From: Porpolomopsis calyptriformis
Lineage: Eukaryota > Basidiomycota > Agaricomycetes > Agaricales > Hygrophoraceae
Length of the DNA stretch: 64,000 bases
Direction of reading: 5' to 3'
Assembly (NCBI GenBank): GCA_951640195.1
Contig: OX621166.1
Location: 1,728,501 to 1,792,500 of the forward strand
A program made the position numbers and the translations under genes. The notes below the pieces were generated by a model. That model was not told the origin of the DNA and searched no databases. It saw only the letters and a list, made by a program, of their open reading frames with translations. The stretch's first letter is position 1. Every line of letters starts with the position of its first letter. This document shows, piece by piece, positions 47,786 through 60,171 of this stretch.

Positions 47786-48821
47786 TTATATGCTCAGACA
47801 CAAAGGGAAGACCAAAAGGAGGTTCCTCAGTCAAAGAAGAGAAACCCGATACGCCGGACAAGAGATAGAAACAGCAGCGATCTCATGACTAGAAGAACAA
47901 TAGGAACCAGTCATGAGACAGCATAGCCTGATACTGCGGAAGGCTATGCCCAATAGAGTTGAGTCATCAAAACAACACAGCCTTCCGCAGTATGACTAAG
48001 AACAATGGCAAACCTTAAACCGGAGGCTGTGAACAATAGAAAATGGGGTGACTGCGGAAGCTGACTCATAGTGACTCCTATTTTAGAAATACTATATAAA
48101 CCCTGAGGGCGAAGTGGATCATCACTTCGTCCTCCTGTGAGATTACTTGTAGTAGCACGAACGCAATCAGAATCATCAGACTTCTTTTCCATCAGAACAA
48201 GAAAAGAGAAACATAAACCTATAACTGTTAGACGGCAGTCTAGGGTTGATCGCAAGGTTTTACTTCAGGCTCTGGGTGTAGGGTTTTAAAGGGTTGGAAG
48301 ACTACTGATTGGGGTGTTAACGAAAGAAACAGACTTGTCCTAAGTCTATCTACTACTAGCTTTATATACTAGCTAAGTATGAGTCATATTGACTACGTGT
48401 GAGTCGTAACGACTATGGATGAGTCATGTAGATAAGGAGAGTGATGGTTGACTAAATATAGATATGGCTTGGTCACCTTGTATTACTAAGCGGAGTTTGG
48501 GTGGCTAAGCGGCTATTGGTGTAAACTGTCTGATGTAAATGGGAATAGACGAGCAAAGGAAAAGGAAAAAATATATCTCTGACAATAACCACTGAGCCAA
48601 TTGTTCATGCCCATATTCCCTAAACTCTCAGCAGAGGCACACAATGGATTTAACTCGCAGAACAACTTCTTTGTAGAAGTAAAACTTAACTCCGAAGGAA
48701 TCATCACCCTTTACGAGGACGTCCCCGTCAGAACTTTCTTCTACATCCTACTAGACTTATTAAGCTCCAAGGCCTGCCTTGTGATTGACGAAAAGACTTG
48801 CAACTACAGTTGTGACACCTC
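47786..48821 (+). repeat. Repeated promoter/ORF module, copy 2
   Basis: Homologous to 8977-9730 in the same order, but split by a solo LTR at 48226-48584. It has the same TATA-like ACTATATAAACCCTGAGGG at about 48090. The coding-like block (about 48610-48818) reads NNFFVEVKLNSEGIITLYED, VRTFFYILLDLLSSKACLVI and DEKTCNYSCD with no stop. The left end overlaps the TATA region of the minus-strand orphan gene, so the block could be a bidirectional promoter between two genes of one module. The plus gene is cut by the satellite arm at 48822. Confidence 0.55.
48226..48584. repeat. Solo LTR with 5-bp target duplication
   Basis: 359 bp, TGTTAGACGG..CTCTGACA, related to family 1. Flanked by ATAAC on both sides (48221-48225 and 48585-48589). 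Copy 1 of the surrounding module lacks it, confirming an insertion. Confidence 0.88.
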
Positions 48822-49655
48822 GGTGTTGGTGGACCCCCCTGAAGGTGGATTAATGCATACCATTATCAGCAAAGTTATCTAAAGCCAAAGGAATCAATTA
48901 TTGACAATATGTATTTCTATCTACTATATGCATATGTATAGGGTACTGAGGCAACTGCTACCCCTCAGCTGAGCTATTCTCGGCATCGGCGGACCTCTCT
49001 AAAGGTGGATTAATGCATGTAATTATCAGCAAAGTTATCTAAAGCCAAAGCAATTAATTATTCACAATATGTATTTCTATCTACTATATGCATATGTATA
49101 GGGTACTGAGGCAAATGCTACCCCTCGGCCAAGCTATTCTCAGCATTGGTGGACCTCTCTGAAGGTGGATTAATGCATGCAATTATCAGCAAAGTTACCC
49201 AAGGCCAAAGCAATCAATTATTTACAATATGTATTTCTATCTACTATATGCATATGTATAGGGTACTGAGGCAACTGCTACCCCTCGGCTGAGCCATTCT
49301 CAGCATCAGCGGACCTCTCTGAAGGTGGATTAATGCATGCAATTATCAGTGAAGTTATCTAAAGCCAAAGCAATTAATTATTCACAATATGTATTTCTAT
49401 CTACTATATGCATATGTATAGGGTACTGAGGCAACTGCTACCCCTCGGCCGAGCTATTCTCGGCATCGGCAGACCTCTCCGAAGGTGGATTAAAGTTTAC
49501 AATTATCAGCAAAGTTGTTTATAGCTGAAGCAATTAATTATTCGCAATATATATTTATATCTACTATACACATATTTATAGGGTACCGATGCAACTGCTA
49601 CCCCTCAGCCAAGCCATTCTTGGCATCGGTGGACATCTCTGAAGGTGTAGTATAG
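48822..49655. repeat. 160-bp tandem array, right arm (five copies)
   Basis: Reverse-complement orientation of the left-arm array; units end with GAAGGTGGATTAATGCAT-type blocks near 48841, 49001, 49161, 49321, 49481 and 49641 (last diverged). Confidence 0.92.
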
Positions 49656-49671
49656 CATACCAATCTCGGCC

Positions 49672-49930
49672 AACCTGTATATATAGTAGAAACCACCTTC
49701 GGCCCATCAGTAGTTATCAGTAATGTATATCTCAGCCAACCTGTATATATAGTAGAAACCACCTTCGGCCCATCAGTAGTTATCAGCAATCTATATTTTG
49801 GCCAACCTGTATATATAGTAGAAACCACCTTCAGCCCATCGGTAGGCATTGGCAATCTATATCTCAGCCAACCTGTATATATAGTAGAAACCACCTTCGG
49901 CCTATCGGTAGTTATTGGCAATGTATATCT
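49672..49930. repeat. 66-bp tandem array, right arm (four copies)
   Basis: Inverse of the left-arm array, units (TATATATAGTAGAAACCACC, then TTCGGCCCATC) at a spacing of 66 bp from about 49691. One copy fewer than the left arm. Confidence 0.9.
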
Positions 49931-50226
49931 CAGCTAAGCCATATACATATACATCCATTTCTTGGCCCCTCCATAGTCTTTGGTGAGTACTATCTTTGGC
50001 CCATTAGTGTATCTCCCTTATCACTCTTGGCTACCCTGTAGTGTACTGGCATACCTGCCTTTTAGTGGAGATGTATTTCACTACTATATATAAATTTCGG
50101 CGCTTCAGTGTACATCAGCTATATATGTATTTTTGGCCGAAGATTAGTGGACTGAGAAACACCGCTATATAGCAAGTTCATTTCACTGTAGTTCACTGCT
50201 ATCTTGGCTGAATGGGCTCAGTTGGA

Positions 50227-50285
50227 GTCTCTATTCTTTCCGTTGAGCACCTCTAAGCCGACTGGGAGACTACTGTGCCTTAACA
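50227..50285 (+). repeat. 3' LTR of element B, right part
   Basis: GTCTCTATTCTTTCCGTTGA continues the LTR interrupted at 44082 and ends CCTTAACA, the inverse of the TGTTAAGG end of the element A LTR. Confidence 0.85.
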
Positions 50286-50839
50286 CCCAGCTTATGCGCT
50301 GGGCTCTTCGTGATTTACATCTAGCAACCTGAGTACCGACTGCTGATATAACAACTGGGTATTTTAACATTCCTCTTCATCTAGTGGAGTCCCCACTGTA
50401 TAGAACATCACTGAAATGTATATCAAATTTGTGTAATACATACTCTCTATATTATTTCCTTTTTTGGATAGGCTTGTAATGGCTCAGATAGCTTAAGCTG
50501 TAGGACCAGACCAGACTAGACCAATATCAATGGTTCAGTCCAGTCCAGTCTTCTGCATATGGAAAGACTGATCAAGACCAGACTGTAGCTAAACCAGACT
50601 GAGCTGTTACAACATTAATGCAATGCCGCATGCAATTGCAGAAGTAATTCCATTCATGAGACATTGCAACAACTGTGAAAAAGGAAATAAGTAAGATTCC
50701 TTGAAAAAAGTGTAAGTGTGATATCTCCAATAGTGTGTTTACTTCTATTAATACATTTTAATCATTTATAAATAGATATAACTAGAAATATCTTATGTAA
50801 AAATATCTTAAAATATGGACTTTTCACTGGGGATAATAA
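50286..50839. other. AT-rich spacer with a CCAGACTAGACC-like low-complexity patch
   Basis: No gene seen. At about 50500-50605 there is a patch of imperfect short repeats of CCAGAC/AGTCC type. Confidence 0.4.
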
Positions 50840-51435
50840 CACTGCATGGAGATACTAGATTACAGAAGTAGATTATTTGTTAAGAATATGATGAAAAAAT
50901 GGAGAGATTATAGATTTTTCATGTTCTTTATAGAATAATCAAGTTTTAGCAAGATTACACATGTATTCCAGTAATCTTACATAATTGGTACCACTTGTTG
51001 CAATAGGATGTTTGACGAAAAAAAATGAAACTTGCCTAATTATATTTATATTTGGTAGCTATCACAGGTGTGTGGTGTGTATATAGTGTCTAGAAGTGGT
51101 TTTCCTTTTTTTCACATTGTACTTAAATTTACTTTTATCCTCATTCAAACTCATGACTTCTCAGGCTTAACTTAGTTTCATGATATAACTATTGAACTAT
51201 TAGTGCTCATTATATTTGCCCAAATGTGCCCATTTGGGGCTTATCATATTTCAAGTGAAACACTGGTCAGGCAGGGAATGTGTTTGGAATATGACCAGAA
51301 TATAACCAGAATATATAGATTCCAACAAGAACATGAAAATTCTATAATCTTGCTATTTTTTCATCATATTCTCACAATTATTTACATATTCTCAACAAAT
51401 AATCCACTTCTGTAATCTGGCATCTCCGCACAGTG
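50840..51435. mobile_element. MITE with CACTG..CAGTG ends and TAA duplication
   Basis: Roughly 100-bp imperfect terminal inverted repeats: the left starts CACTGCATGGAGATACTAGA and the right, inverted, starts CACTGTGCGGAGATGCCAGA. Both continue with TTACAGAAGT and GATTATTTGTT. A 3-bp duplication TAA (50837-50839, 51436-51438) flanks it. CACT-type ends with a 3-bp duplication suggest a non-autonomous CACTA-like element; no coding capacity. Confidence 0.75.
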
Positions 51436-51503
51436 TAACCTATCTTAGATGAAAAGCAGCAAAAAGCTTTGTAAATCATCTCTTATTAAGATGTGTAAAA
51501 ATT

Positions 51504-51593
51504 GACACTGACGAGATTCGAACTCGCGAGGTTTCCCATTACGGAGAGTCCACAGACCTAAACGTAACGCCGTAACCACTTGGCTACAGTGCC
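51504..51593 (-). tRNA. tRNA-Leu (anticodon UAG) with a 12-nt intron
   Basis: The minus strand folds as a tRNA: acceptor GGCACTG pairs with CAGTGTC, D arm GCC..GGC, anticodon stem TTACG/CGTAA, variable loop TGGGAAACCTC, and T arm GCGAG-TTCGAAT-CTCGT. The anticodon loop reads TTTAGG, then 12 nt (TCTGTGGACTCT), then C, which gives anticodon TAG if the insert is a canonical intron after position 37. Leu tRNAs with introns are common in fungi. A T5 run about 3 nt after the 3' end is a Pol III terminator. The MAPKK gene starts 102 bp away on the other strand. Confidence 0.88.
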
Positions 51594-51695
51594 AGCCTTT
51601 GCAAGATTTATGAAGTGACAGTTTGGTGACTTGCTTCCCCTGAGCTTTGTTACGTTTATCCCTCTCTGTCACCCTCAACCACACTTCAAGTCAAG

Positions 51696-53386
<1,691 letters not shown>

Positions 53387-55507
53387 ACACGATTTTTACT
53401 GCCTCACCAGATGTAAAGTTGCTATCCTGCTCGTTGACTGTAACTCCTTCGCGCAATGACATTCAATAATAGTCTCATCTCGTTTCGCCCAAGTTTTCAA
53501 TAATGAACTGGTAGTAATATGGACGAGCCTATTTCAACTTACACATGGGCAGAGTCGAACCTCATTGGAGTTAGCATTCCGTTTATTATCAAGTCTTACC
53601 AGCAACCCCAATTATGACCGTCAAGCGAGCGGCACCAATCTTGGGGTTTGCACACGATACAGAAAAAGCAAGATGCTGCCGCGAAGCTTCAACCCCGAGG
53701 TTTGATACCGATTGTACCTTCTCTATCGCATGAGATGAATGACGTGATTCGGTTGGGTTCCTGAAGACTGAGGGTTCGGAATACCCAGCTTTTTTTCACC
53801 TCTACCTACGGCACCCTTGATGCCATGCTGCTTGGTATCGGCGGTCTTGTTCCGAAAAAGAGTATACCCAGTAATATACGGTGCGTGACCAATGGCGCAT
53901 CTACCTATGCATTGCTTTCAATGTTTTATATTAGACATAACCCCACAACGTGCATCAGCGAAAACGAAAGCGCTTATATGCAAGTACACGTTTCTGTCGT
54001 TCCAGTGTTGAATATCACGCAAGATAACGCAACGAACTCTTCCCCAATGGCAGTGGTCTCGCCGCCATCGTCGCCGAGGGTGATATGGAGTCACCCACAC
54101 CGTAGGTGTTACGACCACTCCATGTTCACTCCAGGACAAAAATCATCGACAAAGACCAACTACGGCAATAGATTTTCGAGGTGACCGTATGCAAATTCGG
54201 CTCGACCTATTACTCGTCATAAGTGAGTTGGCCGTATCGGCCTTGATGTACCCTTGTTCTAGACTGCGCTCTGAAGACCGTTTATATGCAAGTCAGCTTT
54301 ACGTAGTGATAACATATGAGGGGTTATCTCTCTCGTGCTATTCTGACAACCGGAGAAACTCTCAATTGAGGCCTTACGTTTCGCATCCGGATGTCCGAAG
54401 AGGTGGAGGACAGGTTAGTGTGCTAACACTCGGTATTGAATTGTGTTGCTAACCATCATTACAGTATGGGAAACATCGTCATCGTCCGGTGATAGCTAGA
54501 CTAAGAATGTTCATTTACTTAAGTAGGTGCTCAACTCGGCGCCGAAAAGTGAGCATTATCACACATTGTACCATCGGTCTATGGATGTAATAAATTACAT
54601 ACACACCAAACATTCGAAGATTTGACAAGATGCTTTGAGCTTCGAGCGGAGGAACGTTGTCGTACCCTATCACATTTCTTATCAGAAGATGCCGATGTAC
54701 ATCAATGCCGACTCCACAGATGGTGTAGTCAGACAAGGGAGGCGGAAAAGGTTCTGGATTGGTATGAGGTGGGTTTAGCGCCGAGCGGCGACCTGAAAAA
54801 CGAGGATATTCAGGTCGAAGTCAGCAAAACCCCTAGGAACAAAAACGTTCTGATCCCGTTACCCTCCTTTTATACAGTATGTAATGTTGTGCATAAATAC
54901 GTGTGAAAGTGTGTCGGAATGATTGTGAACGATGGATATTGCTGATCAATGCTCTATCTCAACACCTTGATTGGAAGAGGTGCAACAATTGTCCTGGTCT
55001 GAGAAGGTTGTCTTGAAAGCCGATTGGACTTGTGCAATAAATTTGAAAGTGACGCAGATTGTTACGATCAGAATACATAAACTCCGACACAAGTATTGCA
55101 AAGTGCGAACTGAGCGATCTGGAACCCCTCATGTGCGCATCAAAACGCTTCGAAATTCCGGCCTTGATAGGAAACTGATCTACACACCTCCGCCTTTCAA
55201 AATTAGATCCGTGCACAAGGCCAAGTGTGGTACGATGCTTGATGGGTGCATATGTGCGTTAACATTCAGTCTGTTGCGTTTCACGTTCCTGAAAAAAAAA
55301 AAAAAAAAAAAAAATGGCACGCGGCAGCTCAAGTTCCAACCAAAAGATTGAATGGATTCCAGACCAAGTGCTCCTTCGAATTGGCTAGTTGGTTGCACCG
55401 ATGACCCTTAAATCTCTGATTCTCGGCGATCACGCCGATTGCCGCCTTGGTTTACAAGATCCACAACCACTCATATAATAACCATTCCATATCGTATAAG
55501 TACATAC
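53387..55507. other. Intergenic stretch, no gene supported
   Basis: Short ORFs on both strands lack domains and splice support. A 23-base A run lies at about 55291-55313. This is the largest gene-free part of the otherwise dense right end. Confidence 0.4.
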
Positions 55508-56677
55508 ATGTTAGCACCAAACCTTCCCAGTTCTTCCCCGTCTTTCAGATCATATCCGACAGAATGTCTTAGTCAGTATTCCGTTCCCGATTATTCGCCT
55601 CTGGCTGACCCGCTCGCCTGTAGCCCGGTAAATGAACATTTTATGGCGCCACAATACTCTTCGGCGTCTCCTACTGCCCCTCACGTTCTTGAACACACAT
55701 TAGTATCTTTGGATCCTATCCGAAAGCGTCCTAAATATACGCGCAGCAAGACAGGTTGTTTAACGTGTCGAGGGAAAAAGGTCAAGGTGCCACAATCCCC
55801 TCTCACTTAACCGTAACCTGTTGCTCAGCCCGGCATCATAGTGCGACGAAGTTAGACCACTCTGCACGCGCTGCCAAAATGGTCAGAGAAACGTGAGTTC
55901 CTTTTTGTATAGATTATGCGGTCATAATGATTGTCCTTTCCCCCCCCCCCCCCTTCAATTTCTCCGTAGTGCACTTGGCCAGAAGGTGTGCACAGTCGAA
56001 GGAGGCTTTCGATCAAGAAAGAACCAGCCGAGAGGCCAGGAACAGCTGAATCGTCAGCCCTTTCGGAACGATCAATTACACCCATCCAAGATCCTGTCCC
56101 ACCAAGGCGACTGCCGGTCGATCTTGGCCTGAACCCTCTTATCACGCGCCCTCAAAGGTCAGTTAAAAGATCGGCGGTTTCATACTTTGCAAACCTTTGT
56201 TTTTCAGTGACCACTATTTACCGTTGCATCCGATGCCACCGGTTATAGATCCTGTGAGGCGTCACAGGTACGGCTACTTTTAATCTTTGATTTTCCGCCT
56301 ATCAACTAGCCCCACTTTTAAGCATTGAAAATAGCGAATATGTCTATCCACACCCTTATTTGCCGACGCATCATCCGACTTCAAATCCTAATGTCATGTC
56401 TATGATGCCTGAGGTTTCACCATACCCCGCTCAAGTCTGCTATGACCCGGCGTGTGGTAATGGCCGTGCCCCACTCAATCATTCATTTCCCACCGGCGTA
56501 CGCACAATGGACCACCATCCATCAATGAACCAGTGGAATCCGCCCATCGTGACATCCGTGAACTCCGTTAATCAGCAACCGTTTGTAAGACATTTCGACA
56601 ACCACAGCTATACATATTCAACTAACACCGCTTCATACAACAATTCACGAGAGGAACTTCGTGGTATCGCATCATGA
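55508..56677 (+). CDS. Zn2Cys6 (Gal4-type) transcription regulator
   Basis: Exons 55508-55786, 55842-55892, 55970-56157, 56208-56267 and 56323-56677 give 310 aa. The binuclear cluster is complete: Cys84-x2-Cys87-x6-Cys94-x6-Cys101-x2-Cys104-x6-Cys111 (SKTGCLTCRGKKVK, CDEVRPLCTRCQNGQRN, CTWPEG). It is spread over three exons, with introns exactly before Cys94 and before Cys111. Basic residues follow (HSRRRLSIKKE). The rest is Pro/Ser/His/Asn-rich with no fungal-specific middle homology region visible, so it is a short member. The ATG at 55508 is chosen; an in-frame ATG at 55439 would add 23 residues. Intron 2 contains a C run. Confidence 0.85.
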
Positions 56678-57146
56678 TCATCGCGGTAGATATCAATAAG
56701 AATGTTCCGTTCTCTTTCAAAACGTCCGTCATTGTCACAACACTTCACAACGTTATAATGGCTATCGCGACCTTGTTTGCAAGAACTGATGTGACGGCGG
56801 AGTGGAACATGCATGCTGGCTCATGTGAGTTAAATCAGCCAGGGAAGTTGTTCGCTGAGTCCTTTTGGTCAATGGGCATCGGGCAGTGTACGTTGTATCT
56901 AAAGGCCGAGGGCATCAAGTCTGACACCGAGCAGGAATTTATGCAAATCCGTCGTCAAGCGGCCGTGAAAAACATTCACCCTAGCATTTTGAAAACTCGT
57001 ACGGCACGTGGATTTACGACCGTCTAAAACCATCAGACACTACTGTATACTTCAGGCACGCTGCAGCAAAATGATTTTTTATGGACTGAAATGTTTTCAG
57101 ACCCAGACATGTAATTTTATTTTCAAAGATGCCGAAGTTAATTAGG
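56678..57146. other. 3' flanking DNA between convergent genes
   Basis: An open stretch at 56674-57027 has no recognisable domain and follows directly on the regulator's stop. I treat it as 3' UTR or chance. The protease gene converges from the right. Confidence 0.4.
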
Positions 57147-58721
57147 TCAATGCCCTGCAAAGATCCATTAGCAATGAAAAAATCTTGACTAGAGAGTCAA
57201 TACCATTTGAGGCAAACCCAATCCGCTGGCCGCCGATATCCCACACGGTGTAGTAGTGCTTCAAGAGGCTCCCCCCAACGATCTCGAGACCATCGTACGC
57301 ATTAATGAGTGTTTGGCACGTGGAAGGGTCACTCGCAAACGGTCCCACGCTCAACTCGCTGCTGGGAATGGTCAGGTTGAACGGTTCACCTGATTGTGAG
57401 GTAAACGTGATGGATATAACCGCCGGCAGTGTCGAGACTTTGTCGCAGGCGAGACCATACGTTCCTGGCTCCTGCGTATTGGCCTTGATGTCGGGAGAGA
57501 TGAGAGCATAGATGGCCTAGATAAGGGATATATTTAGGGACAGATCCCGCGAGAAAGTGTTCGTCGATCAATCACCTCGGTAGTATCGGTGGCAAGTAGC
57601 ACATTACTGGTGCCACTATCAAAGATGATGTCACGAAGAGTGTTGAGAGTGGGAGTGGTCTGCCCGTTGACAAAAATCCCGGGAGAGGTGAGATACCACG
57701 TTGGACCTGCATCCTCCCCGAGGTTGGCGTACGTCAAGTTACCTGTTAGAAAAAGAGTGAACATGTTGGAAATATGATGTGAAGAAGCCGAGAACCTTTG
57801 AATTTGGTTTTATCGATCCCTCCGATAGTCAACTCGGCGTTACCGAGGGCCTTGGGCGTTAAGTATAAACTAAATAATGCTAAGAGGAATGTGAGTATAC
57901 CCTCATTGACCTAAGCCCAACACTTACGAGGTAGACCTTGTTTCACAAGACCTGCAAAAAATCCTTGGGCTTGAGCGGACATTCCCTGGATGCCCGAGAA
58001 GGGATCGATATTGAACATGGATGTTTGCTTTGTGATAAGCCAGAGGTCTGTAGCTTTCGCGACTAGTCCCCCGATCGCGACCGTATCGCTTCCGCTGCGG
58101 AGAGAGAGGGTATAGTCGGCTCCTACCACAGGGTTCACCCCGACTCCGGTTGAAAAAGTGATCGAGGCGGTCTGGCCCCCATCGACGAAGGTCGAACTCT
58201 TGGAAGAGTTGAATCGTACTTGGTGGTTGCAAGTACGACAAAGAGTACCTACCAATATATTTAGGTATCGAAGGTTTGGAGATGTGTTGGACACGCACTA
58301 GCAAATTCTAATGTGGAGCTACCGGTATCGAAGACGACCTATCCGTGGCGTTAGAAGAAACCGGGGAGGGTGTTGAATGCAGACGAACCGAAAGGACCTG
58401 AGGTGGTGTCCCAACTATGCGAAAACGTTAGTTAATTGGGGATCCAGATGGTGAAAATATTTAGTTGACCGGAAATATGACCAAACCATCTAATAAGATG
58501 TCAAGGTAAATTCCGAAAAGAGATTTGGCCGCTCACTGAAGATCAGTGCCCGAGTAAAAGTCGGACAAAGGAACGTTGGCTGGTCCGAATGACCGACGTC
58601 TGAGGGATGCACCGGGTATAATTTTACGGGACGTCAAAGTGACCTTGCTAGGAGCACCATCCCATTCCTCTGCAGCCAAGACAGAGAGAGAGAACAGTCC
58701 AAGGGTGTACAGGAGCCACAT
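57147..58721 (-). CDS. Secreted A1-family (pepsin-like) aspartic protease
   Basis: Nine exons (minus): 58721-58537, 58489-58470, 58414-58389, 58338-58299, 58248-57928, 57879-57796, 57742-57576, 57516-57204 and 57154-57147, giving 387 aa. A signal peptide (WLLYTLGLFSLSVLAAEE) starts it. Both catalytic Asp are present: Asp81 in VVFDTGSSTLEF and Asp267 in IIFDSGTSNVLL. Other family parts are WFGHISVGTPPQ, FNSSKSSTFVDGG, DPFSGIQGMSAQAQ, LGNAELTIGGIDKTKFKG, WYLTSPGIFVNG and IVGGSLLKHYYTVWDIGGQR, ending in FASNGH. Two of the exons are under 30 nt. The last exon (8 nt) is inferred from a GTATTG..TTTGCAG intron; without it the reading runs to 57142 with a short unrelated tail. Likely an extracellular or vacuolar protease. 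Confidence 0.9.
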
Positions 58722-59003
58722 GAACTGATTGGAAATTTAGCTTCAGAAGGGAGCGGAGAGGACTACTTACATACGAATGGATCACAAGTGGCTTCTATGG
58801 CTGGCCATGCGGTACAAGATGGTAGCGCATGGGCACACCACGTTTACCAAAACAAATGGAAATCCCGCCCAAGATTCACCTTTGACGTCGGGCTATCTGT
58901 TTGAGTGGCGTTAGCTTTCGCACGTGCAGACTTGGAAATAGATAGGGATCAATCTTTATCAACAACGCCCATCACCATCGCTCCTTTGTAGAGAACACTC
59001 ACA

Positions 59004-59737
59004 ATGGGTGAGTACAGCACACACCCCGCGCGCGCGCAATCTGTCTGATAACGTTCCACAGCTTCAGAAGAAGAAGTGAACCTGTCCGACCCCCACTCCC
59101 CTCACCAGCTCTCCAAGGACGCATTCCACCACGTCTTGAAGGAACTCAAGCACGCCCTCATCAAGTCTCGCCATGACTGGGACAAGGTCTGTCCGGAGCC
59201 CTCCCTCAACCGTCCCACTCATTCGCTAATCCCTACACTCAGCATGAACCCAAGATGTGGATCCGTGTCAAGCACCTAACTGATGCCCAGTTGACCCATT
59301 TCACCATCGAGGACGACCTCGTCGAGGTCCGGACAGCCACTACCTGTCAGTCATCCTTCCCTCTTCTTTCTCTCCCCCCCCGATTGACCCGTGCCGATAC
59401 AGCGTATGGAACGATCATCTTTGGGAAGATCCAAATACACGGCTTCAAAGATGACCAGGGTGAAGGGTTCATCCACGTTCGGTACGCATCTTGTTCCGAC
59501 TCTCGACCCCGCTCTTACTCATTACATTGAAAAGAGTACATGATCCGCCCAATAGGGTAAAATGCTGCCGGTCACATATCGCATCATCTCAGTTGACGGG
59601 TTCTGTATTTTTAGGATGTCGAAGAAGTATTCCATTCCATCTACCACGAGGCGGACGACCCGGACGAGGAAGGACACCCTCAAAACTGGTGCGCGGTCCA
59701 CACACGCGACAAGCCATTGAAGTTCTTCAACGAGTAG
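59004..59737 (+). CDS. Conserved small hypothetical protein
   Basis: Six exons 59004-59007, 59062-59186, 59243-59345, 59403-59481, 59535-59556 and 59615-59737 give 151 aa ending in FFNE. The first exon is only ATGG, followed by a GTGAGT donor. The protein is acidic at both ends. Its core reads AFHHVLKELKHALIKSRHDW, MWIRVKHLTDAQLTHFTIED, VEVRTATTSYGTIIFGKIQI and GFIHVRVHDPPN. I recall no family name. The clean splicing and typical codon use argue that it is real. No signal peptide or membrane segment is seen. It faces away from the protease gene, so the 280 bp between them is probably a shared promoter region. Confidence 0.75.
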
Positions 59738-60171
59738 ATGTCAAGTCATTCATTGAATGTATGTACCAACAAAGTCGATCGACAATGTGTGTATGTGTGT
59801 ATGTACTCTATATACTGTGCCCTCGCCCTCGATTATATCACTCCGTGTCTATCATGGTATATTCGCGCGCTCAAAAAGCACTGGCTAGGATTACAAGCGT
59901 AACGGAACACCATACTGTAACGTCGGAATAGAGAAAGAAGTAAGAGAGAGAAAGAAAGAAAAAACTCAAGAAATCACTAAAGCATTTCGCTAAGTGCTTT
60001 ACTACAAGGGGAATGCAACAAAAAAAAAATGGGAGAATAAGTAAATCATGACAGGAATGATGTGGACAAGGCATGCTCGATGGATAAAAACCAGACTCTG
60101 AAACAGCAGTCCGAGATAAGAAACGGAACCAGAACATGTAAGAGGACAACACGGTTATGGGTGGCAAGTCG

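Larger units (their letters stand above)
44083..50220. mobile_element. Foldback-type element with long satellite-bearing inverted arms
   Basis: A 6,138-bp insertion in the LTR of element B, flanked by a direct 6-bp duplication GTTGGA (44077-44082 and 50221-50226) that is single in the element A LTR. The arms, 44083-46042 and 48822-50220, are inverted copies of each other: about 318 bp of unique terminal DNA, then a 66-bp array, then a 160-bp array. They differ in length mainly by array copy number. The loop holds an AT-rich hairpin, a spliced gene, a repeated promoter module and a solo LTR. The layout recalls Foldback/Galileo elements of insects (P superfamily), but no transposase was found, so the superfamily is open. 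Confidence 0.8.

Noticed and set aside
54971..55351. ORF running through a long A run into poly-Lys
   Set aside because: Driven by the homopolymer; no splice or domain support.
56674..57027. ORF directly after the Zn2Cys6 regulator
   Set aside because: No domain, overlaps the stop of the regulator and lies in convergent 3' DNA; more likely UTR.
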